A stretch of DNA of 64,000 nt. Source: Bacteroidota bacterium. GTDB lineage: Bacteria > Bacteroidota > Bacteroidia > Cytophagales > Cyclobacteriaceae. Below, one piece after another: positions 43,745 to 53,062 of the stretch; position 1 is the first letter of the stretch; every line of letters starts with the position of its first letter. The position numbers and the translations under genes were made by a program. The stretch lies in NCBI GenBank assembly GCA_016866235.1, contig VGMW01000001.1, positions 434,001 through 498,000 of the forward strand. The letters are read 5' to 3'. The notes beneath the pieces were generated by a model, which saw nothing but the letters and a program-made list of their open reading frames with translations, searched no databases and was not told where the DNA came from.

Positions 43745-45090
43745 GCCTTTTTTACTTTGAGCGTGGAGGCTTCGACATCAACCACCACCACTTGTTCCCC
43801 CTTTTCGATGAACTCGCCGCGTGTGAAGGCATCGTAAACTTTTTCATCGATCATCACCTTGCCTCCTGGTCTTAAAATGGTGTGGGCAGTTCCTGTTGTT
43901 CCAAGGCTTATTTGCGGAACAAAATTGGCGGTAAACCCTGATTCTTTCGACTGGGTATCGAGGTTGACCATCCTGGCGAAGGCTCTGGATTTTGTAAGCT
44001 TTGACCCGCCAGCAAATAATACAATTGCTGCACCCGTGAGTCCGCCGATTGCCGTTATGGCAGCCACAAAAACATCGCCGGTGGCGACCAGATCGAAGTT
44101 GAACAGGTCATTGTCCAACATGATCAGAATAAGAGAGCTGATGATCAGGGAAATGCCGAGGATCCCCGGTATGCCAAATCCAGGAATAAAAAATATTTCA
44201 GCAATGAGCAGCAGTAGTCCGACAAACAGCGCAATGATTTCCCAATTTTCAGCCAGGCCGTTGAGGTAGTATGGTACAAGGTAGAGCACCAGTGCGGCGA
44301 TGGCAGCAAAAAGCGGGAATCCAATGCCGGGGGTTTGAAATTCAAAATAAATTCCACCGATAATGATCAGAATGAGCAGTCCGCTGATGGCGGGGTTGAG
44401 GAAGAAGGCAATTATTTTTTCGATGGCTTCCAGTTTAAAATCAACCCGCTCATAGTTTTTGATGTTGTTGCGTTTTAGAATTTCATCAATGGACTCTGCT
44501 TTGGCTTCACAGAAACCATAACGAATGGCTTCGGCAGTGGTTAACGTGATCACCTGGCCAGCTGGTTTGATGCTGTCGATCTCTAGATTCTCATCCACCA
44601 TACCCTCTGCGATATCAGGGTTCCTGCCTGTTTCCTGTGCGGTGCTTCTCATGATCGAACGCATGTAGCTTTGATATTTATCGGGCGCTGCTTCACCGTC
44701 GGTTCCATTGACCACCGTGGCGGCACCGATGCTTGCACCAGGTGACATATAAATGCTATCGCAGGCAATGCTGATCAGTGCACCGGCACTGGCAGCATCT
44801 GAATTGATGAAAACCCATACGGGCTTTTCGAAATTGAGGATCATATCAGCGATATCCTTAGCATCGGTTAAAGCGCCGCCAAACGTATCCATGTCCACAA
44901 TCACCAGATCAGCCTTTATATTTTCAGCCTTCTGAAGTGCGAGCATTACATATCGCCGCATGGGGGGATTAATTTCATCCCTGATTTCCATAACCAAAAC
45001 CTTTGGTTTTTCCGGAAGTTGATTTTGAGCCTCTGCAAACGCCAGGCAAAACGCCAGAAAGAACAATAGACGGTTAAATTTTATTTGCAT
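43741..45090 (-). CDS. Long-form NfeD membrane protein with ClpP/SppA-like serine protease domain
   Basis: The 449-residue protein has a signal peptide (to about AEAQ) and a ClpP-class protease domain (about 30-215) with the nucleophile in AASAGALI (Ser101) and a Lys at 138 in the place of the general base. A membrane segment with about four to five helices follows (about 225-370), then a C-terminal NfeD OB-fold domain (about 385-449). Long NfeD proteins are thought to cleave or assist stomatin-like partners. No stomatin gene is adjacent; kdsB follows with a four-base overlap. Confidence 0.9.
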   Translation of the reverse strand: MQIKFNRLLFFLAFCLAFAEAQNQLPEKPKVLVMEIRDEINPPMRRYVMLALQKAENIKADLVIVDMDTFGGALTDAKDIADMILNFEKPVWVFINSDAASAGALISIACDSIYMSPGASIGAATVVNGTDGEAAPDKYQSYMRSIMRSTAQETGRNPDIAEGMVDENLEIDSIKPAGQVITLTTAEAIRYGFCEAKAESIDEILKRNNIKNYERVDFKLEAIEKIIAFFLNPAISGLLILIIIGGIYFEFQTPGIGFPLFAAIAALVLYLVPYYLNGLAENWEIIALFVGLLLLIAEIFFIPGFGIPGILGISLIISSLILIMLDNDLFNFDLVATGDVFVAAITAIGGLTGAAIVLFAGGSKLTKSRAFARMVNLDTQSKESGFTANFVPQISLGTTGTAHTILRPGGKVMIDEKVYDAFTRGEFIEKGEQVVVVDVEASTLKVKKA

Positions 45091-45105
45091 TTTTTAAAAG
45101 GAAGA

Positions 45106-45134
45106 CAAATTTACAACAATTACAACTGGTCAAA
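45106..45134 (-). promoter_or_regulatory. Promoter of the nfeD-kdsB unit (TTTG, 17 bases, TAAATTTG)
   Basis: On the reverse strand TAAATTTG (45106-45113) is an exact -7 match, with TTTG 17 bases upstream as a -33 element. The ATG is at 45090. Confidence 0.55.
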
Positions 45135-45160
45135 ATTCTTCATACATAGGTTCTAAAGAC

Positions 45161-45168
45161 TAAATTTG
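45161..45168 (+). promoter_or_regulatory. Promoter -7 element of the LysM gene
   Basis: TAAATTTG matches TAnnTTTG exactly, ten bases before the ATG at 45178; the leader would be very short. No clear -33 element. Confidence 0.45.
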
Positions 45169-45177
45169 CCATTCGAT

Positions 45178-46116
45178 ATGACAACCTTTTTTGTCTTGCT
45201 GCTGGGATCTGTTACCACTTTTTCCAATCCCGATTCCCTTCGTACCGAAACTGTCAACGGAAAACTTTTTGTAATCCACCAGGTCGATAAAAAAGAGACA
45301 TTGTTTTCTATTTCCCGTCGATACAATGTTGAAGTTAAGTCCATCCTGGAATCCAATCCTGGAGCAGACTCCGGTATCGATGCCGGACAGTTGCTTAAGG
45401 TGCCATACAGTAAGCCTGTAGCAAAAGACGGGATCTATCATGTCGTCGAGGATAAGCAAACCTTATACAGTATTTCCAGGCAATACGGTGTTACCGTCGA
45501 TGAAATAAAAACCTTAAACAATCTCACTTCAACAGATGTTAAAGCAGGGTCTAAGCTTTTAATAAAAAAATCTACTGCTCCCGTAACCACGGCTCCCAAA
45601 CCTCAGGGTGCTGTACATGTGGTGGCTGAAAAAGAAACACTTTTCTCCATCTCCAAAAAATATAAGGTTAGTGTTGATCAGCTTGTGCGGTGGAATAATC
45701 TTCAAAACAAGGAAGTAAAAACCGGGCAAAAACTGGTGGTGGGAATGCCTGCAGACGACCGGGTAACCCTTCAGCAGCAAAAATCAAAAGTGTCTGAAAA
45801 AAGACCTGATTTGGAGCTTCCAAAAGAGGATCGTGACATCAAGCCTGCGGCATCTGATGACAGGTCTGAGACTGGTTATGCCATACCCGATGAGTCGGCT
45901 CAGGAAAACCGTCGGTATTTGGCCTATCACCGCACTTTGCCCAAAGGAAAAGTAATCAGGCTGAGGAATCGAGAAACTGGAAAAGAGGTTTTTGTGCGGA
46001 TCAATGGCACATTAGAGAGCGACGATGCTGAGCTTATTCTGACCATTTCCAAGGCGGCGTTCGATCGCATTGGTGGTCAGGGGCGCACGCCTGTAGAAAT
46101 CGTCTACTTCGACTGA
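45178..46116 (+). CDS. Secreted protein with three LysM domains and a C-terminal RlpA-like double-psi barrel
   Basis: The 312-residue protein has a hydrophobic N-terminus (signal peptide or anchor). Three LysM repeats follow (about 32-77, 86-128 and 140-184), each with the pattern V...ETLFSISR.Y.V....I...N. The C-terminal domain (about 240-312; HRTLPKGKVIRLRNRETGKEVFVRI) looks like the RlpA double-psi barrel. The catalytic loop of lytic RlpA proteins (NDRGPF) reads NGTLES here, so the domain is probably not an enzyme. The protein should bind peptidoglycan in the periplasm. ATG at 45178 is preferred over TTG at 45166, which lies in the promoter box. Confidence 0.85.
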   Translation: MTTFFVLLLGSVTTFSNPDSLRTETVNGKLFVIHQVDKKETLFSISRRYNVEVKSILESNPGADSGIDAGQLLKVPYSKPVAKDGIYHVVEDKQTLYSISRQYGVTVDEIKTLNNLTSTDVKAGSKLLIKKSTAPVTTAPKPQGAVHVVAEKETLFSISKKYKVSVDQLVRWNNLQNKEVKTGQKLVVGMPADDRVTLQQQKSKVSEKRPDLELPKEDRDIKPAASDDRSETGYAIPDESAQENRRYLAYHRTLPKGKVIRLRNRETGKEVFVRINGTLESDDAELILTISKAAFDRIGGQGRTPVEIVYFD

Positions 46117-46129
46117 TCGGGTCTCCTTC

Positions 46130-46909
46130 ATGCCACTCAGGAAGGATCGAATTCAAAAGCTTAAATCTATTTTGGATGCCGGTGTAGAAAGGTACAACCG
46201 TGCTGATTTCATTGCCGATGATCCGATTGCTGTTCCCCACGATTACTCCAAAAAGCAAGATATTGAGATTGCAGGATTGATCGCCGCGACCCTGGCATGG
46301 GGTCAGCGCAAAACCATCCTCAACAAGTCGCGTGAATGGTTGGCTAGGATGGATGGTCGACCATATGATTTCGTTTTGCATCATTCGGAAAGGGAACTTA
46401 TTCAATTGGAAAAATTTGTTCACCGGACCTTTAATGGAACGGATGCCTTGTATTTTATTGATTTTTTAAATCGCTATTACCGGGAGCATGGTTCGTTAGA
46501 GGATTTGTTTGCAGAGGGTTTCAGGATTCAGGGTGCCAAAACGGCTATTGCTAACTTCCGTTCTGCTTTTTTTGATTCCGCTTATGCGCCTTCCCGTACG
46601 CGCAAACATGTGCCTGATCCCAACCGCGGGTCTGCCTGTAAAAGAATCAATATGTTTTTACGTTGGATGGTCCGGCGGGATCGGTCAGGCGTCGACTTTG
46701 GTATTTGGACGAAAATTTCTCCTGCCAGTTTGATTTGTCCTGTAGATCTTCATGTTGAACGGGTAGCCAGAGATCTGAAGCTTATCCGTCTGAAGCAGGT
46801 AAACTGGGAACTCGCTGAATCGTTAACGGAGGTGCTGCGACAGTTTGACCCTGAGGATCCGGTAAAATATGATTTTGCCCTCTTTGGTATGGGGCTTAAC
46901 CGGTCGTAA
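46130..46909 (+). CDS. TIGR02757 family protein (DUF2400)
   Basis: The 259-residue protein matches the TIGR02757 family: DPI..PH.Y....DIEIAGLIAATLAWGQRKTI near the start, and HVPDPNRGSACKRINMFLRWMVR in the middle, followed by ICPVDLHVERVAR. The helix-hairpin-helix-like core suggests a DNA glycosylase-type fold, but the biological function is unknown. The 3' end overlaps the convergent argE-type gene by 14 bases. Confidence 0.9.
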   Translation: MPLRKDRIQKLKSILDAGVERYNRADFIADDPIAVPHDYSKKQDIEIAGLIAATLAWGQRKTILNKSREWLARMDGRPYDFVLHHSERELIQLEKFVHRTFNGTDALYFIDFLNRYYREHGSLEDLFAEGFRIQGAKTAIANFRSAFFDSAYAPSRTRKHVPDPNRGSACKRINMFLRWMVRRDRSGVDFGIWTKISPASLICPVDLHVERVARDLKLIRLKQVNWELAESLTEVLRQFDPEDPVKYDFALFGMGLNRS

Positions 46910-47972
46910 TCAGTTTTTCCAGGTTAGAAAGAATGGTCACATAGCGATCTATCCCTTCTTCAATTTCTCTGGTATAAATGAATTCATTGGCCGAATGGGA
47001 TCGTGCTGAATCACCGGGTCCAATTTTTACCGACGGCATGGGGAGGAGTGCCTGGTCGGAGGTTGTTGGGGATCCAAATGGTTTGCAGCCGGCGATGATC
47101 GCAGCTTGGGTCAGTATATGATTTTTAGAAATCGATGATGGCCTGATGCGCAGCGATCGCGGTTTTACTTCACACTTCACGTTGCTGCGAATCTCTTCCA
47201 TGACTTCTTCCAATGAATAAGCATCGGTGACACGAACATCGACGGTGAAATCACATTCGGCCGGTACCTGATTGTGGGCTTGTCCTGCCTTTATTACCGT
47301 GACACTCATTTTCACCGGTCCGAGCACATCAGAAATTTTTTCAAATCGGTGATGCTTAAACCAGTTTATGTCATCGATGGCCTCATAGATGGCATTGACC
47401 CCCTCTTCACGTGCAGCGTGACCAGCTTTCCCCAATGCTTTGCAGTCGAGCACCAGCAGGCCTTTCTCGGCTATGGCTACTTCCATTTGGGTTGGTTCCC
47501 CTACGATGGCATAATCGCAAGGGGGTAGGTGGTGCAGCAAAGCTTCAATTCCGTTTGCACCGGAGATTTCCTCTTCAGCAGTTGCGGCCAAAATCAGGTT
47601 GAAGGGAAGATTATCGCGGTCGTAGTAATGTAGAAAAGCAGCAATCAGTGATACCAGCGGTCCGCCCGCATCGTTGCTGCCAAGTCCAAAAAGTTTTCCT
47701 TCCTCGATCGTTGCCCTAAAAGGTTCTCTGGTGTAACCCGGGTTCGGCCTGACTGTGTCGTGGTGGGAATTGAGTAGGAGCGTAGGTTTGCCCGGACTGA
47801 AGTCCCTGTTGGCAACCCATACATTGTTCTGATACCGTTGGGTTTTTACACTTTCTGTTTTGAAAAAATCGGCAATAAGTTGGGCTGTCTGATCTTCTTC
47901 TTTGCTAAAAGAAGGTGTTGCAATCAGGTTGCAAAGCAGTCGAATGGCCTTTTCCTTGATATCGGTTTTCAT
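46896..47972 (-). CDS. argE: M20 family deacylase, ArgE-like (acylornithine/acylcitrulline deacetylase)
   Basis: The 358-residue metallopeptidase-fold enzyme has the zinc-site motifs LLNSHHDTV (first His/Asp), LGSNDAGGPL (bridging Asp), ATAEEEISG (catalytic Glu pair) and a late HSANEF (His). In an arg operon with ArgF', the expected substrate is N-acyl-citrulline rather than N-acyl-ornithine, because the transcarbamylase acts before deacylation. It is the last gene of the arg operon, nine bases after argB. Confidence 0.88.
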   Translation of the reverse strand: MKTDIKEKAIRLLCNLIATPSFSKEEDQTAQLIADFFKTESVKTQRYQNNVWVANRDFSPGKPTLLLNSHHDTVRPNPGYTREPFRATIEEGKLFGLGSNDAGGPLVSLIAAFLHYYDRDNLPFNLILAATAEEEISGANGIEALLHHLPPCDYAIVGEPTQMEVAIAEKGLLVLDCKALGKAGHAAREEGVNAIYEAIDDINWFKHHRFEKISDVLGPVKMSVTVIKAGQAHNQVPAECDFTVDVRVTDAYSLEEVMEEIRSNVKCEVKPRSLRIRPSSISKNHILTQAAIIAGCKPFGSPTTSDQALLPMPSVKIGPGDSARSHSANEFIYTREIEEGIDRYVTILSNLEKLITTG

Positions 47973-47981
47973 GACGAATGT

Positions 47982-48770
47982 TCAGGCGGTAATCAGGGTT
48001 CCGAGGGTGTCTGATGATGTATTCTTCAAAAGATTTTCGGCATCACCAATAAGGACTTCTTTGACCCCTTGTCCAATAGCTTCGAAAGCATTTTCAAGTT
48101 TGGGTAAAATTCCATCGTGCAGTGCGCCTGAGGCCAATAGATTTTGGTAATCGACAGTATTTAGTTTGGTGATGACACTGTCGGGCTGATTGACATCCCG
48201 CAGAACGCCGGTTTTATCAAAACAGTAGATCAACCGGACATCATGTCGTGCACTAAGCGCTACGGCCACTGCCTGAGCAATCGTATCGGCGTTGGTATTC
48301 AAGATGGTTCCGTCTCCATACGTCAGCGGCGCTAATACCGGAACCAACTCCTGTTCAAGAAGGGAAAACAGAAACGTACGGTTAACAGAACTGTCGCTTA
48401 AATCTCCGACCAATCCGAAATCAATTTCCTTTGCCGGCCGCCGGGTGGCGTGAATGGCATTTCCATCTGCTCCGGTAAGCCCGATGGCGTTTACACCCAA
48501 CTGCTGAAGTTGAGCCACCATTTGTTTGTTGACCAGTCCACCATAAACCATAGTCACCAGGTCCAGCGTTTCTTTGTCCGTAATGCGACGGCCTTTATGA
48601 TATTTCGATTGAATTCCGAGAGCGTCACCGATGCGTGTGGCAATGGAGCCACCGCCATGAATAAGAATTTTTTTTCCCTGGATTTTCGAAAATTGTCTCA
48701 GGAAATCCCGAAGGTTTTCCTCGCGGTCGATAACGTTTCCTCCAATTTTTATAACGAAAAGCCTGGCCAT
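47982..48770 (-). CDS. argB: N-acylglutamate kinase (ArgB)
   Basis: The 262-residue amino-acid kinase has KIGGNVI and IHGGGSIATRIGDALG (phosphate-binding glycines) and a C-terminal TLIT. It phosphorylates N-acetyl- or N-succinyl-glutamate in arginine synthesis. Relatives in Bacteroides act on the succinylated substrate; which is used here is not clear. It lies three bases after argF'. Confidence 0.93.
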   Translation of the reverse strand: MARLFVIKIGGNVIDREENLRDFLRQFSKIQGKKILIHGGGSIATRIGDALGIQSKYHKGRRITDKETLDLVTMVYGGLVNKQMVAQLQQLGVNAIGLTGADGNAIHATRRPAKEIDFGLVGDLSDSSVNRTFLFSLLEQELVPVLAPLTYGDGTILNTNADTIAQAVAVALSARHDVRLIYCFDKTGVLRDVNQPDSVITKLNTVDYQNLLASGALHDGILPKLENAFEAIGQGVKEVLIGDAENLLKNTSSDTLGTLITA

Positions 48771-48773
48771 GCT

Positions 48774-49727
48774 TTACAGGGATTTGAGGATCTGTTCAAG
48801 AACAGCCTGGGCCGACCATACGCGGTTGCCGGCTTGCTGGACAACAATTGAATTTGGCCCGTCGAGTACTCCATCTTCGATGACAACATTTCTACGTACC
48901 GGAAGGCAGTGCATCACTTTTCCATGGTTGGTTTTTTCGATTTTTTTTGTTGTCACCATCCAGGAATGATCGCTGCTCAGAATTTTACCATACTGGTGGT
49001 AAGCGGACCAGTTTTTAACGTATACGAAATCTGCATTGGCCAAAGCTTCATCCTGATTGTTGGTGATGGTGGCTCCTTTGGTGAAAGCGGTATCCAACTC
49101 ATAACCTTCCGGATGGGCAATGGTAAAGTCACAATCACCCCAGGCATTGATCCATTGCGCAAATGAATTGGGGACGGCTTGAGGCAGGGCCTTAACGTGT
49201 GGTGCCCAGGTCATCGCAACCTTAGGTTTTCTTCCGGTTCCGAAAATTTCCCGGATGGTCACCACGTCTGCCAAACTCTGCAGTGGGTGAAGCGTCGCGC
49301 TTTCAAGGCTTACCACCGGAACGCCTGAAAATTTTACAAAACTATTGATGATGTATTCACTGTAATCCTTTTCACGGTCCGTTAATCCAGGGAAAGACCT
49401 GACACCAAGAATCGAAACATATTGACCAAGCACGGCTGCAGCTTCTCGGACGTGTTCAGATGTATTGCCGTTCATGACTACCCCATCAGAAAATTCCAGT
49501 TGCCAGCCCTCTTTGTCAACGTTAAAAACAATTACCTCCATACCCAGATTTTTAGCCGCTATCTGAGTACTGATTCTGGTTCGGAGGCTGGGATTTAAAA
49601 ACAGTAAGCCAAGGGTTTTGTTTTTTCCAAGTTCCTGATTGGCCAGTGGATTGCTCTTGTGTGCAAGTGCCCGTTCAATCAGGCTGTTAATATTTGATGC
49701 GTCCTGTGCTGAAATAAATTTTTTCAT
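48774..49727 (-). CDS. argF': N-acylornithine carbamoyltransferase (ArgF')
   Basis: The 317-residue transcarbamylase has the carbamoyl-phosphate motif SLRTRIS (47-53), HPLQSLADV, and HCLPVRRNV near the C-terminus. Overall it aligns with the Bacteroides fragilis N-succinylornithine enzyme from residue 1, including the MTWAPH.K.LPQAVPNSFA and HPEGYELD segments. It makes N-acylcitrulline from N-acylornithine. At position 90 the succinyl enzyme has Pro and the acetyl enzyme (Xanthomonas, its residue 92) has Glu; this protein has Ser90, so the acyl group is uncertain. It overlaps argD by four bases. Confidence 0.92.
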   Translation of the reverse strand: MKKFISAQDASNINSLIERALAHKSNPLANQELGKNKTLGLLFLNPSLRTRISTQIAAKNLGMEVIVFNVDKEGWQLEFSDGVVMNGNTSEHVREAAAVLGQYVSILGVRSFPGLTDREKDYSEYIINSFVKFSGVPVVSLESATLHPLQSLADVVTIREIFGTGRKPKVAMTWAPHVKALPQAVPNSFAQWINAWGDCDFTIAHPEGYELDTAFTKGATITNNQDEALANADFVYVKNWSAYHQYGKILSSDHSWMVTTKKIEKTNHGKVMHCLPVRRNVVIEDGVLDGPNSIVVQQAGNRVWSAQAVLEQILKSL

Positions 49728-50860
49728 TGTGGTTGGTTTGCAGACAACTCCATTCTTAGAGCTTCAATTAATATTTCTATTTCAGTTGATCCAATGTTGA
49801 GCGGGGGAAGGAGCCGGATGACGTTGGGTTTAGCTTCTCCGGTAAATATCCGGTGTTTTTTGATGAGGTTTTGGCGAAGGGTTGGTGCATGTGCCGGTGT
49901 ATCGAAGCCCAACATCAATCCTTTGCCTCGTAAGGTTGCCGGAGCAATGAGCTCCCCAATGGCTGAGGAAAGAACTGTGCCCATATTGGCTGCGTTTTCA
50001 ATCAAATTTTCCTCTTTGATAATATCAAGAACTGCAACAGCAGCAGCGCATGCGAGGTGATTGCCGCCGAATGTGGTTCCAAGCATTCCTGACCAGGGTT
50101 TTATTTCAGGGCTGATCAGGACACCACCAATCGGAAATCCGTTGCCCATCCCCTTAGCGGTGGTGATCAGGTGCGGCTTAATGCCGGAGAACTGATGCGC
50201 AAAAAATTTCCCGGTTCTGCCGTAACCCGATTGGATTTCATCCAGGATTAGCAGGCATTGGTGTTTGGTGGCCAGCTCTGCGGCTTTTTGAAAGAAGGCG
50301 TTGTTGGGTTCATATATACCACCCACGCCTTGAATTCCTTCAATTAAAATAGCGGCCGTCTGGTCATCAACCGCTTGTTCGAGTGAAATCAGATCGTTGA
50401 GTCCAACAAAAACAACTTCATGTCCTGCATTGACCGGTGCCACAATTTTAGGATTGTCGGTAGCGGCAACGGCTCCGGAAGTTCTGCCGTGAAAGGCATT
50501 TTTAAGCGCAACAATTTTCTTTCGACCGCTAACGAAAGACGCAATCTTTAGTGCGTTTTCATTCGCCTCTGCACCGGAATTGCAGAGAAACAGACTATAA
50601 TCTTCGTATCCGCTTAACCGACCAAGCTTTTCTGCAAGCTCTTCCTGAATCGAGTTGAGAACGGAATTGGAGTAGAAAGAAATTTTATCGAGCTGATTTT
50701 TAATGGCCTGCTGATATTTAGGATGGTTGTGACCAATAGAAATAACGGCATGCCCGCCATAAAAATCCAGGTAGCGGTTTCCATCCTTGTCCCAAAGCCA
50801 GGAGCCTTCGGCTCGAACAGGTTCAATGGGTAGAAGGCTATAAACTTCAAAAAGTTTCAT
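49724..50860 (-). CDS. argD: N-acylornithine aminotransferase (ArgD)
   Basis: The 378-residue class III aminotransferase has FYGGHAVISIGHNHP near the start, NSGAEANENALK, and the PLP-lysine region LITTAKGMGNGFPIGG with Lys at about 235. It transfers an amino group from glutamate to N-acylglutamate semialdehyde. It sits six bases after argC. Confidence 0.94.
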   Translation of the reverse strand: MKLFEVYSLLPIEPVRAEGSWLWDKDGNRYLDFYGGHAVISIGHNHPKYQQAIKNQLDKISFYSNSVLNSIQEELAEKLGRLSGYEDYSLFLCNSGAEANENALKIASFVSGRKKIVALKNAFHGRTSGAVAATDNPKIVAPVNAGHEVVFVGLNDLISLEQAVDDQTAAILIEGIQGVGGIYEPNNAFFQKAAELATKHQCLLILDEIQSGYGRTGKFFAHQFSGIKPHLITTAKGMGNGFPIGGVLISPEIKPWSGMLGTTFGGNHLACAAAVAVLDIIKEENLIENAANMGTVLSSAIGELIAPATLRGKGLMLGFDTPAHAPTLRQNLIKKHRIFTGEAKPNVIRLLPPLNIGSTEIEILIEALRMELSANQPQ

Positions 50861-50866
50861 GTTGCG

Positions 50867-51844
50867 TCAGTAGGCCAAAGGTTTCCAGATCAATCCCGCA
50901 TCTTCCTGTAGGCTGAACATCAGGTTCATATTTTGTACGGCCTGACCGGAGGCACCTTTAAGTAGATTGTCTATGGCTGAGTGGATGGCCAAGGTATTTC
51001 CTTTTTTCTCTATTTGAATCAAACACTTGTTGGTGTTCACCACCATTTTAAGATCAATTGGGGCAGAGGAAAAAATGGTGAATGGATGATGGTGAAAAGT
51101 TTTTTGAAAGAGCTCCTTTAATTGATCGGAACTGAGGTCACAATCGGTGACGGAGGTAACAAAAATCCCTCTTGTAAAATTTCCACGCCATGGAATGAAG
51201 TGGATTGCATGATCAAATCCTTGCTGTGCCTGTCCCAGGGTTCTTTTGATTTCAGCGAGATGTTGGTGGTCTAATGTTTTATAGGCTGAAATATTTCCGG
51301 TTCTCCAGCTGAAATGGGTGGTATCCTGAAGTTTTTGTCCAGCGCCAGTTGATCCGGTGATGCCGGTGGTGTGTACTGCCCCTAATTTTCCTGCCAAGGC
51401 CAGTGGAAGCAACCCCAGCTGGATGGCAGTCGCGAAACATCCCGGGTTGGCTACATGGCTGGCATTTCGGATGGTCTCCCGGTTGATCTCCGGAAGTCCG
51501 TAGACGAATGGTTCGCCGTTTAATTTTTCGCCCAACCTGAAATCCTGGCTCAGATCAATAATTTTTGGATTGCCCGGCAGCTTGATTTCGTTAAGAAATT
51601 TTCCTGATTCTCCGTGTCCAAGGCAAAGGAAGACAACGTCTGCAGATTGTACGTCGCCAGAAAAGATCAGATCGGTGTCGCCGGTGAGGTCCGGGTGTAC
51701 GGTTGTGACCGGCTGGCCGGCATGGCTTCTGCTCTGAACAAATGCAATGGCGACATTGGGATGGTGCAGCAGAATGCGGAGTGTTTCACCTCCGGTGTAT
51801 CCTGCTCCCCCGACAATCCCTGCTCTGATTTTACCGGTAGCCAT
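50867..51844 (-). CDS. argC: N-acyl-gamma-glutamyl-phosphate reductase (ArgC)
   Basis: The 325-residue protein has the nucleotide-binding start GIVGGAGYTGGETLR and the catalytic Cys in ANPGCFATA, followed by TGITGSTGAG. It reduces N-acylglutamyl phosphate to the semialdehyde. It starts two bases after argG. Confidence 0.95.
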   Translation of the reverse strand: MATGKIRAGIVGGAGYTGGETLRILLHHPNVAIAFVQSRSHAGQPVTTVHPDLTGDTDLIFSGDVQSADVVFLCLGHGESGKFLNEIKLPGNPKIIDLSQDFRLGEKLNGEPFVYGLPEINRETIRNASHVANPGCFATAIQLGLLPLALAGKLGAVHTTGITGSTGAGQKLQDTTHFSWRTGNISAYKTLDHQHLAEIKRTLGQAQQGFDHAIHFIPWRGNFTRGIFVTSVTDCDLSSDQLKELFQKTFHHHPFTIFSSAPIDLKMVVNTNKCLIQIEKKGNTLAIHSAIDNLLKGASGQAVQNMNLMFSLQEDAGLIWKPLAY

Positions 51845-51846
51845 GT

Positions 51847-53052
51847 CTAAGCGTTTCTTTTTTGTTCGGCGGTAACCTGATGGTGGATGGCCACCTGATT
51901 TCCAAAAATTTTGGTGAAGCCTTTAACATCATCACCAGACCAGCCAAGGTTTTCCTCGCCATACTTTCCGAATTTCGATGACATCAGGTCGAATGGCGAT
52001 TCGATACCAAGAACCACAAATCGGTTTGGATGTAATTCCAGGTGCACTTTGCCGGTAACATTTTTCTGACTGCTTTGTAGGAATGACTCCATATCGCGCA
52101 TAACTGGATCAAGGTACTGACCTTCATGCAGCCAGTTGCCATAGAACTGTGAGAGTTGGTCCTTCCATGAAGCTTGCCACTTGGTAAGGGTATGTTTTTC
52201 AAGGGCGTGATGTGCCTTCAGAATCAACACTGGTGCGGCGGCCTCAAATCCTACCCGGCCTTTGATGCCAATAATGGTATCGCCAATGTGTATGTCCCGA
52301 CCAATGCCGAATGGACCGGCAATATCCTGAAGAAAGCGGATGGCCTCCACGGGATGATCGAAATGTTGTCCATTCACCTCGTACAACTCACCCTCTGTAA
52401 ATCCAAGAATAACTTTTTCTGGTGATGATTTGGTTATGGCTGTTGGCCATGCATCTTCAGGCAGTACACCAAGTGAGATAAGGGTTTCCTTTCCCCCGAC
52501 CGATGTGCCCCATAGACCTTTATTGATGGAGTATTTTGCCTTGTCGAAGTTAAAGTTGACATTTTTCTTCCGCAGGTAATCAATTTCCTGATCTCTGGAG
52601 AGTTTGAGTTCGCGTATCGGGGTAATGATTTCAAGTCCTGGAGAAATGATGTGCAGGGCCATATCGAATCGAACCTGATCGTTGCCGGCTCCGGTGCTGC
52701 CGTGGCAAACTGCATTGGCTCGTATTTCTTTGGCATACCGCGCAACACTGAGTGCCTGAACCATTCTTTCTGCAGATACGCTTAAAGGATAGGTACCGTT
52801 CTTAAGAACATTTCCAAAAATCAGGAACCGAAGGATTTTGCTGTAGTATTCCTCTGTAACATCTTCGGTGCGGTGGGAAGCAACGCCGAGTTCGTTTGCT
52901 CGGGTTTCAATGTGCGTCAATTCTTCTTTTGAAAATCCACCGGTATCAACCGTAAGGGTATGGACTTCATAACCAAGATCATCGGATAGATATTTAACAC
53001 AGAAGGATGTGTCCAGTCCACCGGAAAAGGCCAAGAGCACTTTCTTTTTCAT
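51847..53052 (-). CDS. argG: Argininosuccinate synthase
   Basis: The 401-residue protein has the ATP-binding P-loop LAFSGGLDTSFC, and GSTGAGNDQVRF in the citrulline-binding region. It joins citrulline and aspartate to give argininosuccinate. It is second in the operon, after a GNAT gene. argH is not in the operon or the window. Confidence 0.96.
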   Translation of the reverse strand: MKKKVLLAFSGGLDTSFCVKYLSDDLGYEVHTLTVDTGGFSKEELTHIETRANELGVASHRTEDVTEEYYSKILRFLIFGNVLKNGTYPLSVSAERMVQALSVARYAKEIRANAVCHGSTGAGNDQVRFDMALHIISPGLEIITPIRELKLSRDQEIDYLRKKNVNFNFDKAKYSINKGLWGTSVGGKETLISLGVLPEDAWPTAITKSSPEKVILGFTEGELYEVNGQHFDHPVEAIRFLQDIAGPFGIGRDIHIGDTIIGIKGRVGFEAAAPVLILKAHHALEKHTLTKWQASWKDQLSQFYGNWLHEGQYLDPVMRDMESFLQSSQKNVTGKVHLELHPNRFVVLGIESPFDLMSSKFGKYGEENLGWSGDDVKGFTKIFGNQVAIHHQVTAEQKRNA

Positions 53053-53062
53053 AGCATCAGGG

